A stretch of DNA of 64,000 nucleotides from Bolinopsis microptera (GCF_026151205.1 NC_087082.1:16153365-16217364); one strand, 5' to 3'. Numbered from the stretch's first letter, positions 1 to 11,956 are shown. Numbers and translations: made by a program. The notes: generated by a model from the sequence alone, not told the origin.

Positions 1-597
1 GGAAAAATATTTATCCAGACAGCTAATTTTAAAGATATAGCAAACATTTTATTTCATATCAAGGCGATGTTGTCTTTTTCGTAAAATAATCCACAAAATA
101 GAGATGAATTCGGATATCAATCGAACGAATTTCAATTTTGTCAATCATCTTAATTATTAATCAATAAATGTTTTCTTTTTTTATGATCATCAATCTTCTT
201 AATCATTGAATTTGAATATATAATTAATATGTTTATTAAAATATTATTAATCAATAATATTTTTGTATTTTAAGAAATTTTAAAAATCAATCATCTTAAT
301 CAATTTTACCCCACGCAACACTTGTATTGGGTGGCCCTGTGACGTGAAGCAAAATTAATAATTTTAACAAACCATCTTAATCATAGAAAGTTTAATTATT
401 GGCCTAAAACAGAGTTACAAAACAAAAATAATCACTTAATCATAATGTGGAAAGAGGGTCCAGAAATCAAATTGTCCAACCGTTCATTATGTCATAAATG
501 ATCAACCATGTATAAGGTAGTTCTGGTCAGATTTCTGTATATCATATTATTCTTTGTGCCAAATAACAAACTTTGCCGAGTATATAGGTAGTTCTGA
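1..597. other. AT-rich intergenic sequence with a short tandem duplication
   Basis: No coding region is visible. The stretch about 509-577 is a diverged copy of 578-647, which contains the last codons and stop of the neighbouring receptor gene. The 3' end of that gene was therefore duplicated in tandem. The rest is low-complexity AT-rich DNA. Confidence 0.6.
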
Positions 598-1683
598 TCA
601 GATCTCTGTATATCCTCGTCTTCTTTGAGCCAGATAACGAACTTTTCCATAGATGGTGGGTGGTAGAAGCAGGACTTTTGTTATGTAGTTTCTGTACCGT
701 GCTCTCAGTTCTGGTTTACGAAGGATCAGGATGGTTGGGAATACTGCTGCGTTTATTAAGGGAAGGGTGAATTGTAACAATGCGATGAGGGGTAATGGGA
801 AGATATATTCCCACCAGTCAGCGATTGTATTCACGCAGTACAAAGAGACGCTAATAAAGTACAGTAACGAGATTAGAAACACTGTTAAGTTAACTTGGTT
901 CGCAGTGTTCAGCTGTGGGTTTTCGTGACCTCCAAAGGCTTTCTTTACATAGATCATCTGAAGAATCATGCATACAAGCACGATCAAGCAAGGCAAACCA
1001 AACTGAACTAAAGCCATAACTATGTACACGATAGGGTAGATAAGGTCAGACAATGCAAAGTAACGCTTCATCAACCTTAATACAAGATATGTTGTGCCGT
1101 CTCCGATTGTTTCTATGTCATTCATCATGTGCCATGCTCCCACGTGACCACTACATTTTGGGTTATCTTTATGTCTAGTTATGTAACCATTCCAGGCCCA
1201 AACATCAATAATGCACAGGACTAGGAGAATGGACGGGTAAATGAAAATAAATATCTTCAAAACTCGGTTATTCAGACTGTAAAATGGACGCATTATGTTG
1301 ATGGTCTTCACAACCGTTAGCGCAAGAACGAAATACGTGGAAGTAACTTGGCAGAGTAAGCCAAACGTTTGGCAGACCAGAAAAGTCCAAGGATGCATCC
1401 TCATAGACGGGGTCTTCAAGCACAGCAGTGATATTGAGCCTCGTCCTATCTCTGAACACGCACTTCCAATGTCCACAGCAGCAACCATAATAAAGAATAG
1501 GTACGAAATCCTTCTCCAGTCCTTGTGGTAATCATATACGATCATGGCGTTCTGGATTATGATATAAATAGCTATAGTGATATTGAGTGGGGATATATAC
1601 TGAAAGCCCCATTCATGACCATCTACAACTATGGAGGTACTAGGAGGCGAGTTTGTGGTACTCATATTGTTTGTCCAGATCAT
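598..1683 (-). CDS. Rhodopsin-like 7TM receptor, divergent, single exon
   Basis: A 361-residue ORF with ATG at 1683-1681; a second ATG lies six codons in. The N-terminus is short, Ser/Thr/Asn-rich and has no signal peptide. Seven hydrophobic segments are visible at about residues 33-50, 60-80, 98-130, 142-162, 213-245, 266-287 and 295-320. A Cys before TM3 could form the usual TM3-ECL2 disulphide. The DRY position reads VKTINI and the NPxxY region reads NAAVFPTI, so both class A activation motifs are divergent. The C-terminal tail is basic, with RRR near the end. It should be a plasma-membrane G-protein-coupled receptor with an unknown ligand. The lack of introns fits a lineage-specific expanded family. 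The 7TM assignment is firm; the subfamily is not known. Confidence 0.8.
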   Translation of the reverse strand: MIWTNNMSTTNSPPSTSIVVDGHEWGFQYISPLNITIAIYIIIQNAMIVYDYHKDWRRISYLFFIMVAAVDIGSACSEIGRGSISLLCLKTPSMRMHPWTFLVCQTFGLLCQVTSTYFVLALTVVKTINIMRPFYSLNNRVLKIFIFIYPSILLVLCIIDVWAWNGYITRHKDNPKCSGHVGAWHMMNDIETIGDGTTYLVLRLMKRYFALSDLIYPIVYIVMALVQFGLPCLIVLVCMILQMIYVKKAFGGHENPQLNTANQVNLTVFLISLLYFISVSLYCVNTIADWWEYIFPLPLIALLQFTLPLINAAVFPTILILRKPELRARYRNYITKVLLLPPTIYGKVRYLAQRRRGYTEI

Positions 1684-3252
1684 TGTTCTGCGGGGTAACT
1701 TTACGAGGTTTTGGAGGGAATAAACTAACTATACGATTACGATCCAGAAATGAACTGCGAAAAATATTAGGAAACTTGCTCTTTTGTATAGTGCAGCGTG
1801 AAAATCTCACCTATAGTAGCTACACTCTACAGTTTTTGTATCAAATTTCGTATCAAGAAGTTAATTGATAATGCGCCATGGAAATTTCACGTATAGTAGC
1901 TACCTTATCGGACCTTATTTGGACGGACATTACTTGAACGCTGGAGGCCCTAGCGTTCATCTTAATGTCTGTTAAAATAAAGTCCGTTCATTTAATTTCA
2001 ATAGCTATCATTAGACTCAACTATATCGTTGAATCAATGAAACAAGTAATTATAAAATTTTAACGATCTAAATTGTAAATATCAAATTATGGCATGATCA
2101 TTGATCACTATTCACTATCTTGATCTAAATTTTTTGCCCATGCAGTTGATCTACAAGGGAAAAACAAAGCAATCTCTTCCTAAATATACACAGTTGTTCG
2201 CGAACAGTTGTTCGCGAACAGTTGTTACCAGATCATATGACCGCATATCAATCATGAAATGGTATGAAATTGAATGGTATGTTCATATGTTGTATAGTAT
2301 CTTGGATGCAATTAGTTACGACTAGCATTATTTGCCATTAATTGCAGCGTAGTAAATTGCTGGATCAAATGATATCGATTTAAATGTGGTCTCTCGGATA
2401 TAATTAGTTAAGTTTAGTATTTCGTTTTTGGTGGAGTATTATCAGTTTCCATCATCAATAACAACAACAACTATTCCAATTCCTGACATGGAACTCTTCT
2501 GTCTACTAGACGAAATGAATGGACCCACGGCCTCCCTAGAGAGTTCTCGAGACTTCCTATTCCAGATAAACCTCCTAAAGAGCCCCTAACCTGGGGCCGG
2601 CGGACCCCAGGCTATTATGTTTATGTTCATAATCAAATAGATTAGAGATTAGGCGGAATGGCAGGCTGAGCGCCGCCCAGTAAGACAATCAAAGACTCCC
2701 AGCCAATTCCTTTAAGAATGATCCGCCGCTCGATTATTCCACTTATAATCTTTCAAATGAAAGGCTCCTTCTTTCATGTTTCAAACAATGGGACCTGTGC
2801 ATGGAGTGGTTATTATAATAGTTATGCAACTTTACTGATTACTGAGTATTAAGCACGCTGCACGGTACTCAGTACGTATATACTGTAAGTGTAAGTGTAT
2901 ATAGTGAGTAGATCTCTTTCGTGGCTAAAACAATACTAAAGCAACAGTTGAAGTTTTGAGAAATATTTTTACAAAAAACTGTTTACTTATAAAAATTATT
3001 ATTCTATTACTATTAGTCAATAACTACATCGTGGTTTTAGTAAGGAAGGAAACGTTAAGCAATATAGTTTTACAAAGTAACTAATATAGGTATAGCAATA
3101 TAGTTTTACAAAATAAACTAAAGAATACGGTAAATGGGGAAAGGGATCCAATATCCATTCACATGATTTTTCATAATAATCAAATTCAGCTAAGCTAAAT
3201 AGTTAATCTACTAGTGGAAATCATCATAATATCAAAAAAGCTGCATGCCCTA
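1684..3252. other. Intergenic region, no gene seen
   Basis: I see no supported coding sequence between the two receptor genes. At about 2190-2226 the 14-bp motif containing the palindrome TTCGCGAA occurs twice in tandem. The remainder is ordinary AT-rich DNA, and a few short open frames lack family resemblance. Confidence 0.5.
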
Positions 3253-6170
3253 TCACATTAGAGATGTCTGATTGCTGTTAGATTGTTCGACGATTCTGTC
3301 ATCTCCAATTTGCCTAGCTGTGACAACTTCGCCTAACTCGACAGTTTCAGCAGTGGTTGATAGTCCCAGTATTGTTCTTAATGTTTGTATAACCCTCTGT
3401 AATCCCTTAGTTAATGTTTCTGTAAGCGTTTGATAAAATTCTGTTCTGGTAATGAAGCTTCCTAGAATCTGGAAAGGGATTTTCATTTTTATTAAGATTG
3501 CCAAGTTGTTACTATAAATCAGAGGATTCATAACGAAGTTGATCGGGAGGATGATCACGGAGAACACACTATACCAAGGAGTGGCATCCAGGACTTCAAG
3601 GGAGTGTAGGACACAGATCACTATGAAGGGGATCCAGCAAAGGAAATCAGTGGTAATTATAAGGCAGATTTTTCGGTCAACTTTTCGATTACGTTGGAAA
3701 ATCTCCCGATTGCTTCCAGCCAAATGTATTTTTCTAGATGATTTTTGAGACAGGTAGCCAATGATCAAGTACGAGACTGCGATCAATATGAAGCACACCA
3801 AGTTCAAGGCAAGGATGGTCCACACGAAGTCTCTTTGTGGGTCATCGTTTTTTACAAAATATTTAAACAGGCAGACTCCGTCGTTTCCATAGAAATCAAT
3901 CTTCGGGATCTCTGCCGTAAAGTCGCGGTATAGAAAATCGTGAGAATACATTTCAGTGACCATTTGGCGAATCATTCTCCAGCTCAATTTAGTGTCCATC
4001 ATTCTTCCGTAGTACGCTTCAAGGACTGCTAAAACTTTTTGCTTGTTTGGCGTACCTATGAACACTTTTAGCTCTTCTGCAAAGTTTACTCCGTTGACAA
4101 AGAAGTTCTCAAATTTGACAACAATTGGGATGATAGCAATACTCAGGGACGATATCATCATCATTAACAAACTCAAGAAGACCTGGGATGATTTGATCCA
4201 GGTAACTACACCCGGGATTCTCATAGAATAGTATATTCCATAGGTTCTGGCAAGGCTCAGGCCACACATGGCAAATAGTGAGAGTTGAGACCCTATGGTG
4301 CTAAGGACACCGATTTCTGAGCATGTGCCGCTTGTAATCCAATTGATTTGTTTGGGACAATAATCTTCTCGAAAGATAATCCCATCATAGATTGCGATTA
4401 AGAATATGTAGCAGCCGACTAGAAGGTCTCCAAAGGATATTGTGATGATAAAGGATTTGTTTAGTAGAGCAATTATTGTCCTGCATCTATTTAAAGTAAA
4501 GATGCTTTTTGAAATGATGAAAAGGTTAGCTAAGACAGCTAAAAATCCTATTGACCATGAAAAGACTTTCAAAATAATATCCTCTAAAATATGTCTTTAA
4601 CAATCGACATTGCATTCATCAGATAAGTCCAAACAATCAAACAATCCATTACACTTACTGGTCTTGGGTATGTAATATCCTGTTGAATTGCATTTAAAAT
4701 GGTTAGTACAGGATTCCTCGTCTGAACCATCTCCACAATCATCCACAAGATTACAAACTTTCGAGTAATCAATACACTTGACCTTGTTGTCGCATACAAA
4801 ATATCTGTTTGTGTAGAAATCTCCAAACGACTTTGTGAAAAATGCTAGGTATTCATTATTAGCTACTGTTCCAATCCTGTTTGGGTATTGCTCAGGACAC
4901 ACCTCGTATCTATGGATGTTTTTCAATGGACAAGAAAAACTAATACAACTGTAAGTACAACTAGTGTACACGTACAGCTCTCCAAACATATGGTCACAAC
5001 TTTGAAGTTCTGTCGGTATGATCACTGAAGTTCTCTCTGCTACGCCGAAAAAACGGTGATTTGGGAAGATGAATGATGGAAAGGTTGTGCAGTCCTTAAA
5101 ATGTCCAATGTTTTTCAGCCCCTTTATACAAAACGAGAGATGTTTACTTAAACCTCTGTCGGTAGTTAGAACAGCCGTAGAAATTCTTGCAGAACTTCTG
5201 GACTCAGAGCAGACTTTATTTTAATTTCCACAGGTGTGGAGTCCGTCACAAAGACCACTCAGCTCCACAAACCCAGGGCCAGGCTCATCCCATGGACAGA
5301 GAAAGACATTTTGACAAGTTTTGTCAACTGTCACCACTCTCACTGACTTTCCTTTCCCACAAGTGGGCCATATCTTCTCTTCATCTCTACCATCGATACA
5401 GTCCATCACGTCATCTCCCAACCAAGAGAGTGGTATTTTCAGTTCTCCTGCCCTTCCAACACGTCTTTTTCATTTTTATTGGGTCTTTTCGCGGCAACTG
5501 ATGTGAGTCTCATCTTTATTATCGTTACAGTCTTGTTGTCCGTCACACATCAGATGTTTGTGCACATGGCAATCAAATGAAGGTCCTAAACAGACGTTTT
5601 CAATGTTATCATCACAAATTTGCTCACCGAAACAAATAACGTACTTTGAAACTGTAGACATGTATCCGTTTATCTGACAAGAGACGGCCACCCTGTCAGG
5701 ATCAGAGCAATTTGTCTGCTCTGATGCATAATCTGCGCAATAATTCTTCAGTACGTTACCGGAAGAGTCATGCAGAACTGCACATCTAGTATAATTATGA
5801 ACTGGCACGATTCGATGTGTCCGTACATGTTCACAAGTGTTCACTGTATCGTTTGTTACGGTACAGTTTCCTTCGTCTTCTCCATTTGGACAATGCACCA
5901 CTCTATCACATATCCCAGATAATCCTTCCAGATAAGTATAATGTATTTTTCCAGGGAGTCCCTCGAAGTTGCAATACATGCCATACCTGTATCCGTTACA
6001 GATAGCTTCATTCTCACAATCAAATGCATCACAGACATCATCACAGGCCATGGTAGTGGGAACTCGTTTGCCACACAGTAAGGTCGTCATGTTGGTAGGA
6101 TCAGGGCAACCTTCTTCATCCAATTCAGTATTAACACAGTCAAGATTACCATCACAATCGATACCAATAT

Positions 6171-7086
6171 CAAGGGTCGACCGAGTCCTCGGCCTCGGCC
6201 TCGGTTTTACCGAGGAATGGCGATTTTTCCTCGGCCTCGGCCTCGGCCTCGGTCAGGAGGACAATTCCTCGGTTCGCCTCGGCCTCGGTCAAAAATAGAT
6301 TCGAAATTCCTCGGCCTCGGCGAAATTTGACGATTTTACCGAGGATTTGACCGAGGATTTTTGTTGAAATTTTGGGAATTTTTCTACAGACTTACAGAGG
6401 TTAATGTAAACGAATTTTTAAAGTTGAAAATAAAACGACCAATTGACCAGGACACAAAACTAAAAATATCATAGTCTAAGATTCATCGTCTGATGAAATG
6501 ACAATATCTGAGCACTCTGAATCAGAATAATCTTCTGTGCACAGCTCAGAAGGGGGACAGTCCTCTTTATTTGGGGCTTCAAATTCATTTGGACAGGGGC
6601 CGAAGTCGTCCCCAAATGTTCCGATGTTCTTTTTGAGAAACAAGCACCCCTCAAAGTTTGTTGGCTTAAGGCTGAGGCGATTTAACTTCAGGATGTGCCC
6701 TGCTGTAGAAAACAATCTCTCTGGTGCTGCTGAGCTCGCCGGCGCAGATAGATATTTCCTTGAACACTCAGCAAGGTTCGGATAGCTCTGCTTATTAGCT
6801 TGCCCCTTCATAATGATTGTAACGTGTGTACACAGTATAGTACACAGTACAATCTGATTAGGTACAGTGCGCTTTTCCTAATAAACAATGCCCTTTTTCC
6901 CAACAATTTTTCTGCCAAAATTCCTCGGCCTCGGCCTCGGCCTCGGTCAAAATTTGCACTCCTCGGCCTCGGCCTCGGCCTCGGTCAAAAAAAAGAAACC
7001 TCGGTTGTCCTCGGCCTCGGTCTTAACTAACTGTATTTTCCTCGGCCTCGGCCTCGGTCGAAAATCCTGCCCTCGGTCGACCCCTG
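6171..7086 (-). mobile_element. hAT-family DNA transposon, internally deleted, inserted in the receptor exon
   Basis: The ends are short inverted repeats, CAAGGGTCGACCGAG on the left and the complement of CAGGGGTCGACCGAG on the right. They are flanked by an exact 8-bp target duplication, ACCAATAT, at 6163-6170 and 7087-7094, which is diagnostic for hAT. Arrays of CCTCGG occupy the subterminal zones about 6185-6330 and 6921-7080 and are probably transposase-binding sites. The interior retains only the C-terminal dimerisation part of a transposase. At 916 bp it cannot encode a full transposase and must be mobilised in trans. Confidence 0.9.
6476..6811 (-). pseudogene. hAT transposase C-terminal (hATC dimerisation) fragment
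   Basis: A 111-residue frame contains the typical hATC block: a PNLAE-type start, then SAPASSAAPERLFSTAG, followed by NRLSLKP. In hAT transposases this region mediates dimerisation and part of the RNase-H-like fold. The upstream catalytic part and the BED zinc finger are absent. The fragment lies inside the 916-bp element and ends with an acidic Ser-rich tail. Confidence 0.85.
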
Positions 7087-7386
7087 ACCAATATATCTAA
7101 TCAATTTGAGTGTTATCTGAAATCTTGGATCAGATTTGTATGTGCACAAGTAGTTTCCACAGAGTCGCTCATCATTCGTTATCTCTGTCTGTGATGTCAT
7201 CCCACAAGCCTGATAAAAGTGTGGGTCGTTCGAACAGAGTTGTCCGTCAATATTATCTTCATAGAAGGATGTATAGTATTCATCAGTGTTGTGGCACTTG
7301 TATCTTAACGAATAGACGTACTTGAGGAATCCATTCTGTTCTTTTACAAAACACTCTTCACCTGTAAAGTGTTGTAATATACGAGT

Positions 7387-8229
7387 TACGGAATTCAGTC
7401 AAACAAACAGAAAAACAAGTTGTAATTACCGATAATTAGGGATTATCCAGCTTACAGCTGAGCGATCTGAAAATTGCATATGAATCGCATGGTCCAAATT
7501 TGTAATAAGTTAAATTGCACAATCAGCCAGCTTTACCGTTTGAGGTTGGTGATGATGTTGAGGATTCTCGTAACCAGTCAAACTGGGCACTTCTGAAACT
7601 GGGCAATTCTGAAACTTGTGTCGTTGTTGACAGCAATCCTGAAAAGGTTGATGGTAATATATTTTCACGCTCTCATGCTGAAGAGCGGGTAAATGGCTAG
7701 TTTCAAGATTTTATCGAAACGATAAATGATATTAATAAATATCTTATTTTTTACATATTAAGAGCACTTAGACCAAGAAGATTCTCTTGAGAATTGCCAA
7801 AAGTAATACCTGGTTGTTGTAAAGATTGTGATAGACAAATCTTTAATAGAACCAGTAGAAGTTGAAATATCATGACTGAACATAAAAGTATAAGGTTAGC
7901 TGAGTGTCTCAAAGTATAAAATAAGAACAACTATAGGTTTTTATAATCTCAGCATTTCTGAACCTTCCAATTTTTACCAAAACCCGAAATTGGGTACATT
8001 GGACCGTCGCCAGTTAGTGACTCCTTTTGGCTTTTCCCAAACAAAAATTATTACTTTGCCAAAAATCAAGTTGAAAATCACTAACTTGATGACGTCATCA
8101 AGTGGTAAAATATTACGAAGCGGAAAGTTTTTGCACGAAAGAGGAGACGAGCTTTTACATTTTAACAGAAATTATTTGAGCGCCTATTTTTTGAGAAACC
8201 CTGTAAGTGTATATAATATGTACGCATAA
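7387..8229. other. Intergenic region, no gene seen
   Basis: This is the upstream side of the broken LDLa receptor gene. The missing first exon, carrying a signal peptide, may lie here, but no convincing short exon could be picked. Two open frames near 7515-7700 and 7990-8229 have no recognisable features. Confidence 0.4.
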
Positions 8230-8279
8230 CGTATAACGGAACCATGAGTGCTGTCAGGGTTAATGGTGAAATGTCAATT

Positions 8280-9270
8280 CAGGCACTGGACAGGGTGATA
8301 TCCAGGGCCCACCTATACTTAATTTTTGTCTGAACTTTGGAATCTTTTTGCCCGCGGTTCACAAGGCAATCAGTCATGCCCATGGTGATGTACTGCAAAA
8401 GGAACTGAAGGGTGCAGATGAAAAAGTTATCATGGATAGTAACTACGCTGATGATCTGGCAGTGATGGACAATATCCACTGATCTTATTGCCTATTACAC
8501 CTTTTATGCTGGGTTAGAGATCAACGCTAAAAAGACACAATGCATGGCGATCAGCATGAGCAAGTGTGCGTCCCAGCGACCTTACACCGAAAGAGACAGT
8601 ATAAAGCTAACAGTGGAGGGAGAATCTGTTGAACAGGTCAGTAACTTTGCTTATCTTGGTGCCAACATCAGTGGGGATTGTACCATTGACCGAGATCTTG
8701 ACATCAGGATCCAGCGTGCTAATGGTGCGTTCCATCAGCTTTGGAAGATATGGAACAGTAGGACTATAAGAATGCCCACCAAGATCCGTATCTACAAGGC
8801 TGCTGTTATTAATATTCTGTTATATGGAGCTGAAGACTGGAACGCAACAAAGAAGCAGATGAAACGGTGTGAGGTCTTCCATCTGACCTCCCAGAGAAGA
8901 ATCTTAAGAATAAAGTGGTTCTTCCATTTCTCCAATGAAGAAGTTCTCAGGCGTGCTCGAATTAAGTCTATTGAAACTTACGTCGGTTTGGCTAGACTAA
9001 GGTGGTACGGTCACGTTGTCAGAATTCCAGAGACACGGTTTCCCAATTTTTTAATGGATTGGAAACCAAACTATGGATAGAGACTGAGGACGACCCCTCG
9101 AAGGCTGGATGACCTGTGTACTCGAAGATGCGGCTGACTTTAAAGGTGTCGAAAACATCAGCAGAGACGCAGTAAAACAGTTAGCTCTAAAACGAGTGGA
9201 ATGGAGGAACATGTTACACCGTAGAAGAGATGTGTGTGATGCAGGCCACTCCAACGACTAGCAGGAGACC
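8280..9270 (+). pseudogene. Non-LTR retrotransposon (LINE) remnant, RT C-terminal half
   Basis: A degraded reverse-transcriptase reading on the + strand. The catalytic motif reads SNYADDLAVMDN at about 8438-8475 and is followed by a stop. The downstream 178-residue frame at 8544-9080 holds the thumb and connection region (VSNFAYLGANIS..., then ...LARLRWYGHVVRI). The motif order is normal for LINE ORF2, but the 5' part with the endonuclease is missing and at least one stop or frameshift separates the pieces. It is a dead, 5'-truncated copy. Confidence 0.8.
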
Positions 9271-9417
9271 TCTTCATGTAGCATGTATGTAGCATAACGC
9301 AGCCAATATCGATGAAAGTGAAACTAAATATAGGTCTCAAATACTTGCATCTTAACAATCACCCCATATCTGTATGATTTGTCCTTAAAACTCAACAATA
9401 GTAGTAATAGTAGTAAT

Positions 9418-9448
9418 AGTACGAGGGTAAATACTACCCTCGTACTCT
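9418..9448. repeat. Short hairpin
   Basis: About 12-bp complementary arms (AGTACGAGGGTA and TACCCTCGTACT) are separated by five bases. A short AGTAAT repeat lies just before it. Confidence 0.6.
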
Positions 9449-9622
9449 TAGCGAATTGTGCAACATACCATTATAATATGCGACATTACAGCTACATATA
9501 TGTATCGTTTTATGCGAGGGGCACTACAGAACAACTCGATAACTATTTAAAATGTTCTAGGACATGAACGGTAGTATAGAACATTGTATAGGAGGAAAAA
9601 TATATAACACTAACGGAGAGAA

Positions 9623-9719
9623 TCTACAGTTCAGGGATCATAGCTGGAGACAAAAATGCAAAGATTCTTAATAAGAATCTTTGCATTTTTGTCTCCAGCT
9701 ATGATCCCTGAACTGTAGA
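9623..9719. repeat. 97-bp perfect palindrome
   Basis: Two 48-bp arms are exact reverse complements around a single central base at 9671. The DNA could extrude as a cruciform and any transcript would fold into a perfect 48-bp hairpin with no loop. No coding sequence is involved. A shorter imperfect inverted repeat based on AAGAAAT/ATTTCTT follows at about 9722-9748. Confidence 0.9.
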
Positions 9720-9748
9720 ATAAGAAATAAGAATCATATTTCTTATTC

Positions 9749-10824
9749 GGTAATACCCTCATCTTTTTTCAAGTTGTACACCTCTAATAGAGAATCATTA
9801 AATATGAAGTAGCAAATCACATCAGATGCCAGAATGCGAAAGTGTGTGATACTCTGAGCACTTTATAATTATCTAAATTAAAGTTGTGATTTTGGAAGTT
9901 GTTATTTTTAAAAGTGAACACCATCTGACTTACTGGGACCTTGTGCGACTAAGTGATACTGATAAGTCAATCCTTGACATATTAGAAGCTTATCAGATGG
10001 AAAATGTTAATTAATTGTACTTCTATTTAGACATTTTACATTTAACCCTTTATTTCACCCTTCACTCTCCTTGACCCCTTCCCACCCAACTTCTTGCCGA
10101 ACGTTTAAAGGTTTAGGATGAGGGTTAAAGAAATCATTGGTGATAAATGCCGTTTTTAGACAATATTATGCCTTGAGTGTTGAGATCACTTTATTCCCCT
10201 TTCTTAATCTTAGTGTAACACCTGATCGTGAACTGTGAAGAGAAGTTTATCAGTTATAGAATATAAATGTATAAATCTATATTTACACACATCTCCGAAG
10301 CGTGGAGAGAAATCTTGCTAGGATCATATCATTTACAATTAAACAAATAATCAATTAAACAAATAATCAAAGTTTTAGCACATTTTACAGCATAAAATTT
10401 AAACAAATGAAAACATATAATGCTCTTAGTGGTAAATGGCCGTTTGTTCTGAGCTGTATGATTTTTTGACAATCAACTAGCGGGGCAAGGAATGTACTGG
10501 CTGGTAGCTTTTGTACACACCAAAACGCTAGTCTGGTTGATTAATGACCAAATTAGAGGCGTTGATAGGAAGGCATTATAATTTGTGATTGTAAGAGGGA
10601 ATATTTGGCATGCATTATTCTAGCAGCTATTTTGTAACAAATGGTCTTTACGATTATTAAGGACGGTAGGTATTTTGGGTGTTCAATGGGGGCCGGGGGT
10701 TTAAATTTAAAGGAGAAAAAGAAATGAATATTGGGTTATAATATTAATCATAGATGTCAACCCTGATATAACTATTGTACTAAAAATTTGATCATAATGC
10801 TTAGGGTCTTTATTAGAATTCAAA
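9749..10824. other. Intergenic region, no gene seen
   Basis: AT-rich sequence between two LINE remnants. I see no supported gene, RNA gene or strong repeat in it. Confidence 0.4.
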
Positions 10825-10962
10825 TTGGATATAAAAATAGGATCTCTTTACACTACACTTACTCACTCACACATCACATTTAACTTGACAGAGGAATACG
10901 CTGGCAGAGTATGTCGATTTGGTCATGAAATTTTGGAGGTCAGGTGGAATCCCTGCAGGAGC

Positions 10963-11742
10963 CTACGAAAATTTAAGGTTACAAATATCACAGTCTTTAT
11001 TTGTCCAGTCATACACGGCATGACAATGCTGGTTGGAAACTAGTGAAGATTTCAGTTTGGATTTCAGGCAAGAAATACTAACAGAACAATCAAAGATTTT
11101 AAGGTTAGGGGTTATTATATTCCATATTTTCGTTGACCTCGTGTTATGGTTGTCTGGGGCATCCGGTTTATTGATAGTAAGCATTGGTTTCCTGGAAGAA
11201 CGAGAATACTCTTCGTACATAGACATAGGAGTAGAAAACTTCATGATCTTGAATAATTCTATGTAGCTATGGTAAGTATAAAGATTTTGTACAGTGAGTA
11301 TCTCGTTGTTTTTAAACAGAGGTTTAGTGTGCTCCTTTTTATAGAATTTACTATCAAGTTTCTGGTCAGTAAATGGTCTGGTTCGAACACACGTTTTGAA
11401 TTTATCCAGGTAGGCTGCTCTATCACCAAACAAGACCCTCAGACAGTACTTCTGTGCAGTGAATATTGAGCTTATACGATTTTTAGCTGCCCCACCCCAT
11501 GCTGATATGCAGTACGACAGATGGGATTCAAAAAGAGTGTAGTATAACTGTCTGTGGAGAAATTCTGGGAGGGAGCAGCGTAGACGACACAGAGTTGAGG
11601 TGGCATGGTTAAGCTTTCGTTTTAGGGCTATTATATGTTCTTCCCATGTTAGATTTTCGTCAATGACGACTCCTAAAAATCTAGCTGACGTTACTCTTTT
11701 GATGGGGTAGTTGTCTATATTCATTATAGACACAGTGCATAC
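10963..11742 (-). pseudogene. Second LINE remnant, RT C-terminal domain
   Basis: A minus-strand open frame whose residues match the C-terminal region of non-LTR reverse transcriptases: SARFLGVVIDENLTWEEHI, then RQLYYTLFESHLSYCISAWG, then the LRVLFGD region. It is a different lineage from the remnant at 8.3-9.3 kb, closer to the CR1/Jockey style by its FLGVxID motif. The catalytic fingers and palm are missing because the copy is cut at its 5' side, where an hAT-type MITE begins. The frame is otherwise intact to its stop at 10963. Confidence 0.75.
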
Positions 11743-11956
11743 CAGGGGTCGACCGGGATCGGAATTTTGTCCCAGCCGGGACAAAGTTCGATTCTTAACA
11801 GTCGTTTCATTTGTCTAAGTCAAAGTAATAAAATAATAAATATGAATTTGAGCTAAATTGAATTAAAAAGATCAAAATTCTGTTTTAAAAATCCCGGCCA
11901 AAACGGTAATACCGGCCGGGACCGGGACAAAAGCGTCAAATCCCGGTCGAGCTCTG
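11743..11956. mobile_element. hAT-like MITE, 214 bp
   Basis: The left end, CAGGGGTCGACCGGGAT, matches the reverse complement of the right end, CAGAGCTCGACCGGGAT, and the similarity continues inward through a TTTTGTCCC block on each side. It shares the GTCGACC core with the hAT at 6171-7086 but is a different family. Flanking 8-mers (GTGCATAC and GTGCTCAT) agree only in part, so the target duplication is weak. It has no coding capacity. Confidence 0.7.

Larger units (their letters stand above)
3253..7369 (-). pseudogene. LDLa-repeat 7TM receptor (GRL101/relaxin-receptor-like), broken
   Basis: One reading frame runs from an acceptor-like site near 7370 down to the stop at 3253. It encodes a large Cys-rich ectodomain followed by a 7TM domain at 4572-3253. 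LDL-receptor class A signatures with Asp/Glu-rich calcium motifs are visible, for example DCGDGSDEESC near 4730 and DCLDLSDEC near 4610. The 7TM part has an NPLIYS motif for NPxxY and ART in place of DRY. The family consists of membrane receptors whose LDLa modules sit outside the cell. The frame is interrupted by TAA at 5478-5476, TGA at 5472-5470, TAA at 5223-5221 and TAA at 4599-4597, all in phase, and by an hAT element at 6171-7086. A 51-nt GT-AG intron could remove the first two stops; the other two have no obvious intron. The first exon with a signal peptide was not found. I call it a young pseudogene, with unusual splicing as the alternative. Confidence 0.7.

Noticed and set aside
4572-4599. 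Mini-intron removing the TAA between the LDLa and 7TM parts
   Set aside because: The only GT-AG pair nearby encloses about 25 nt, too short for a real intron.
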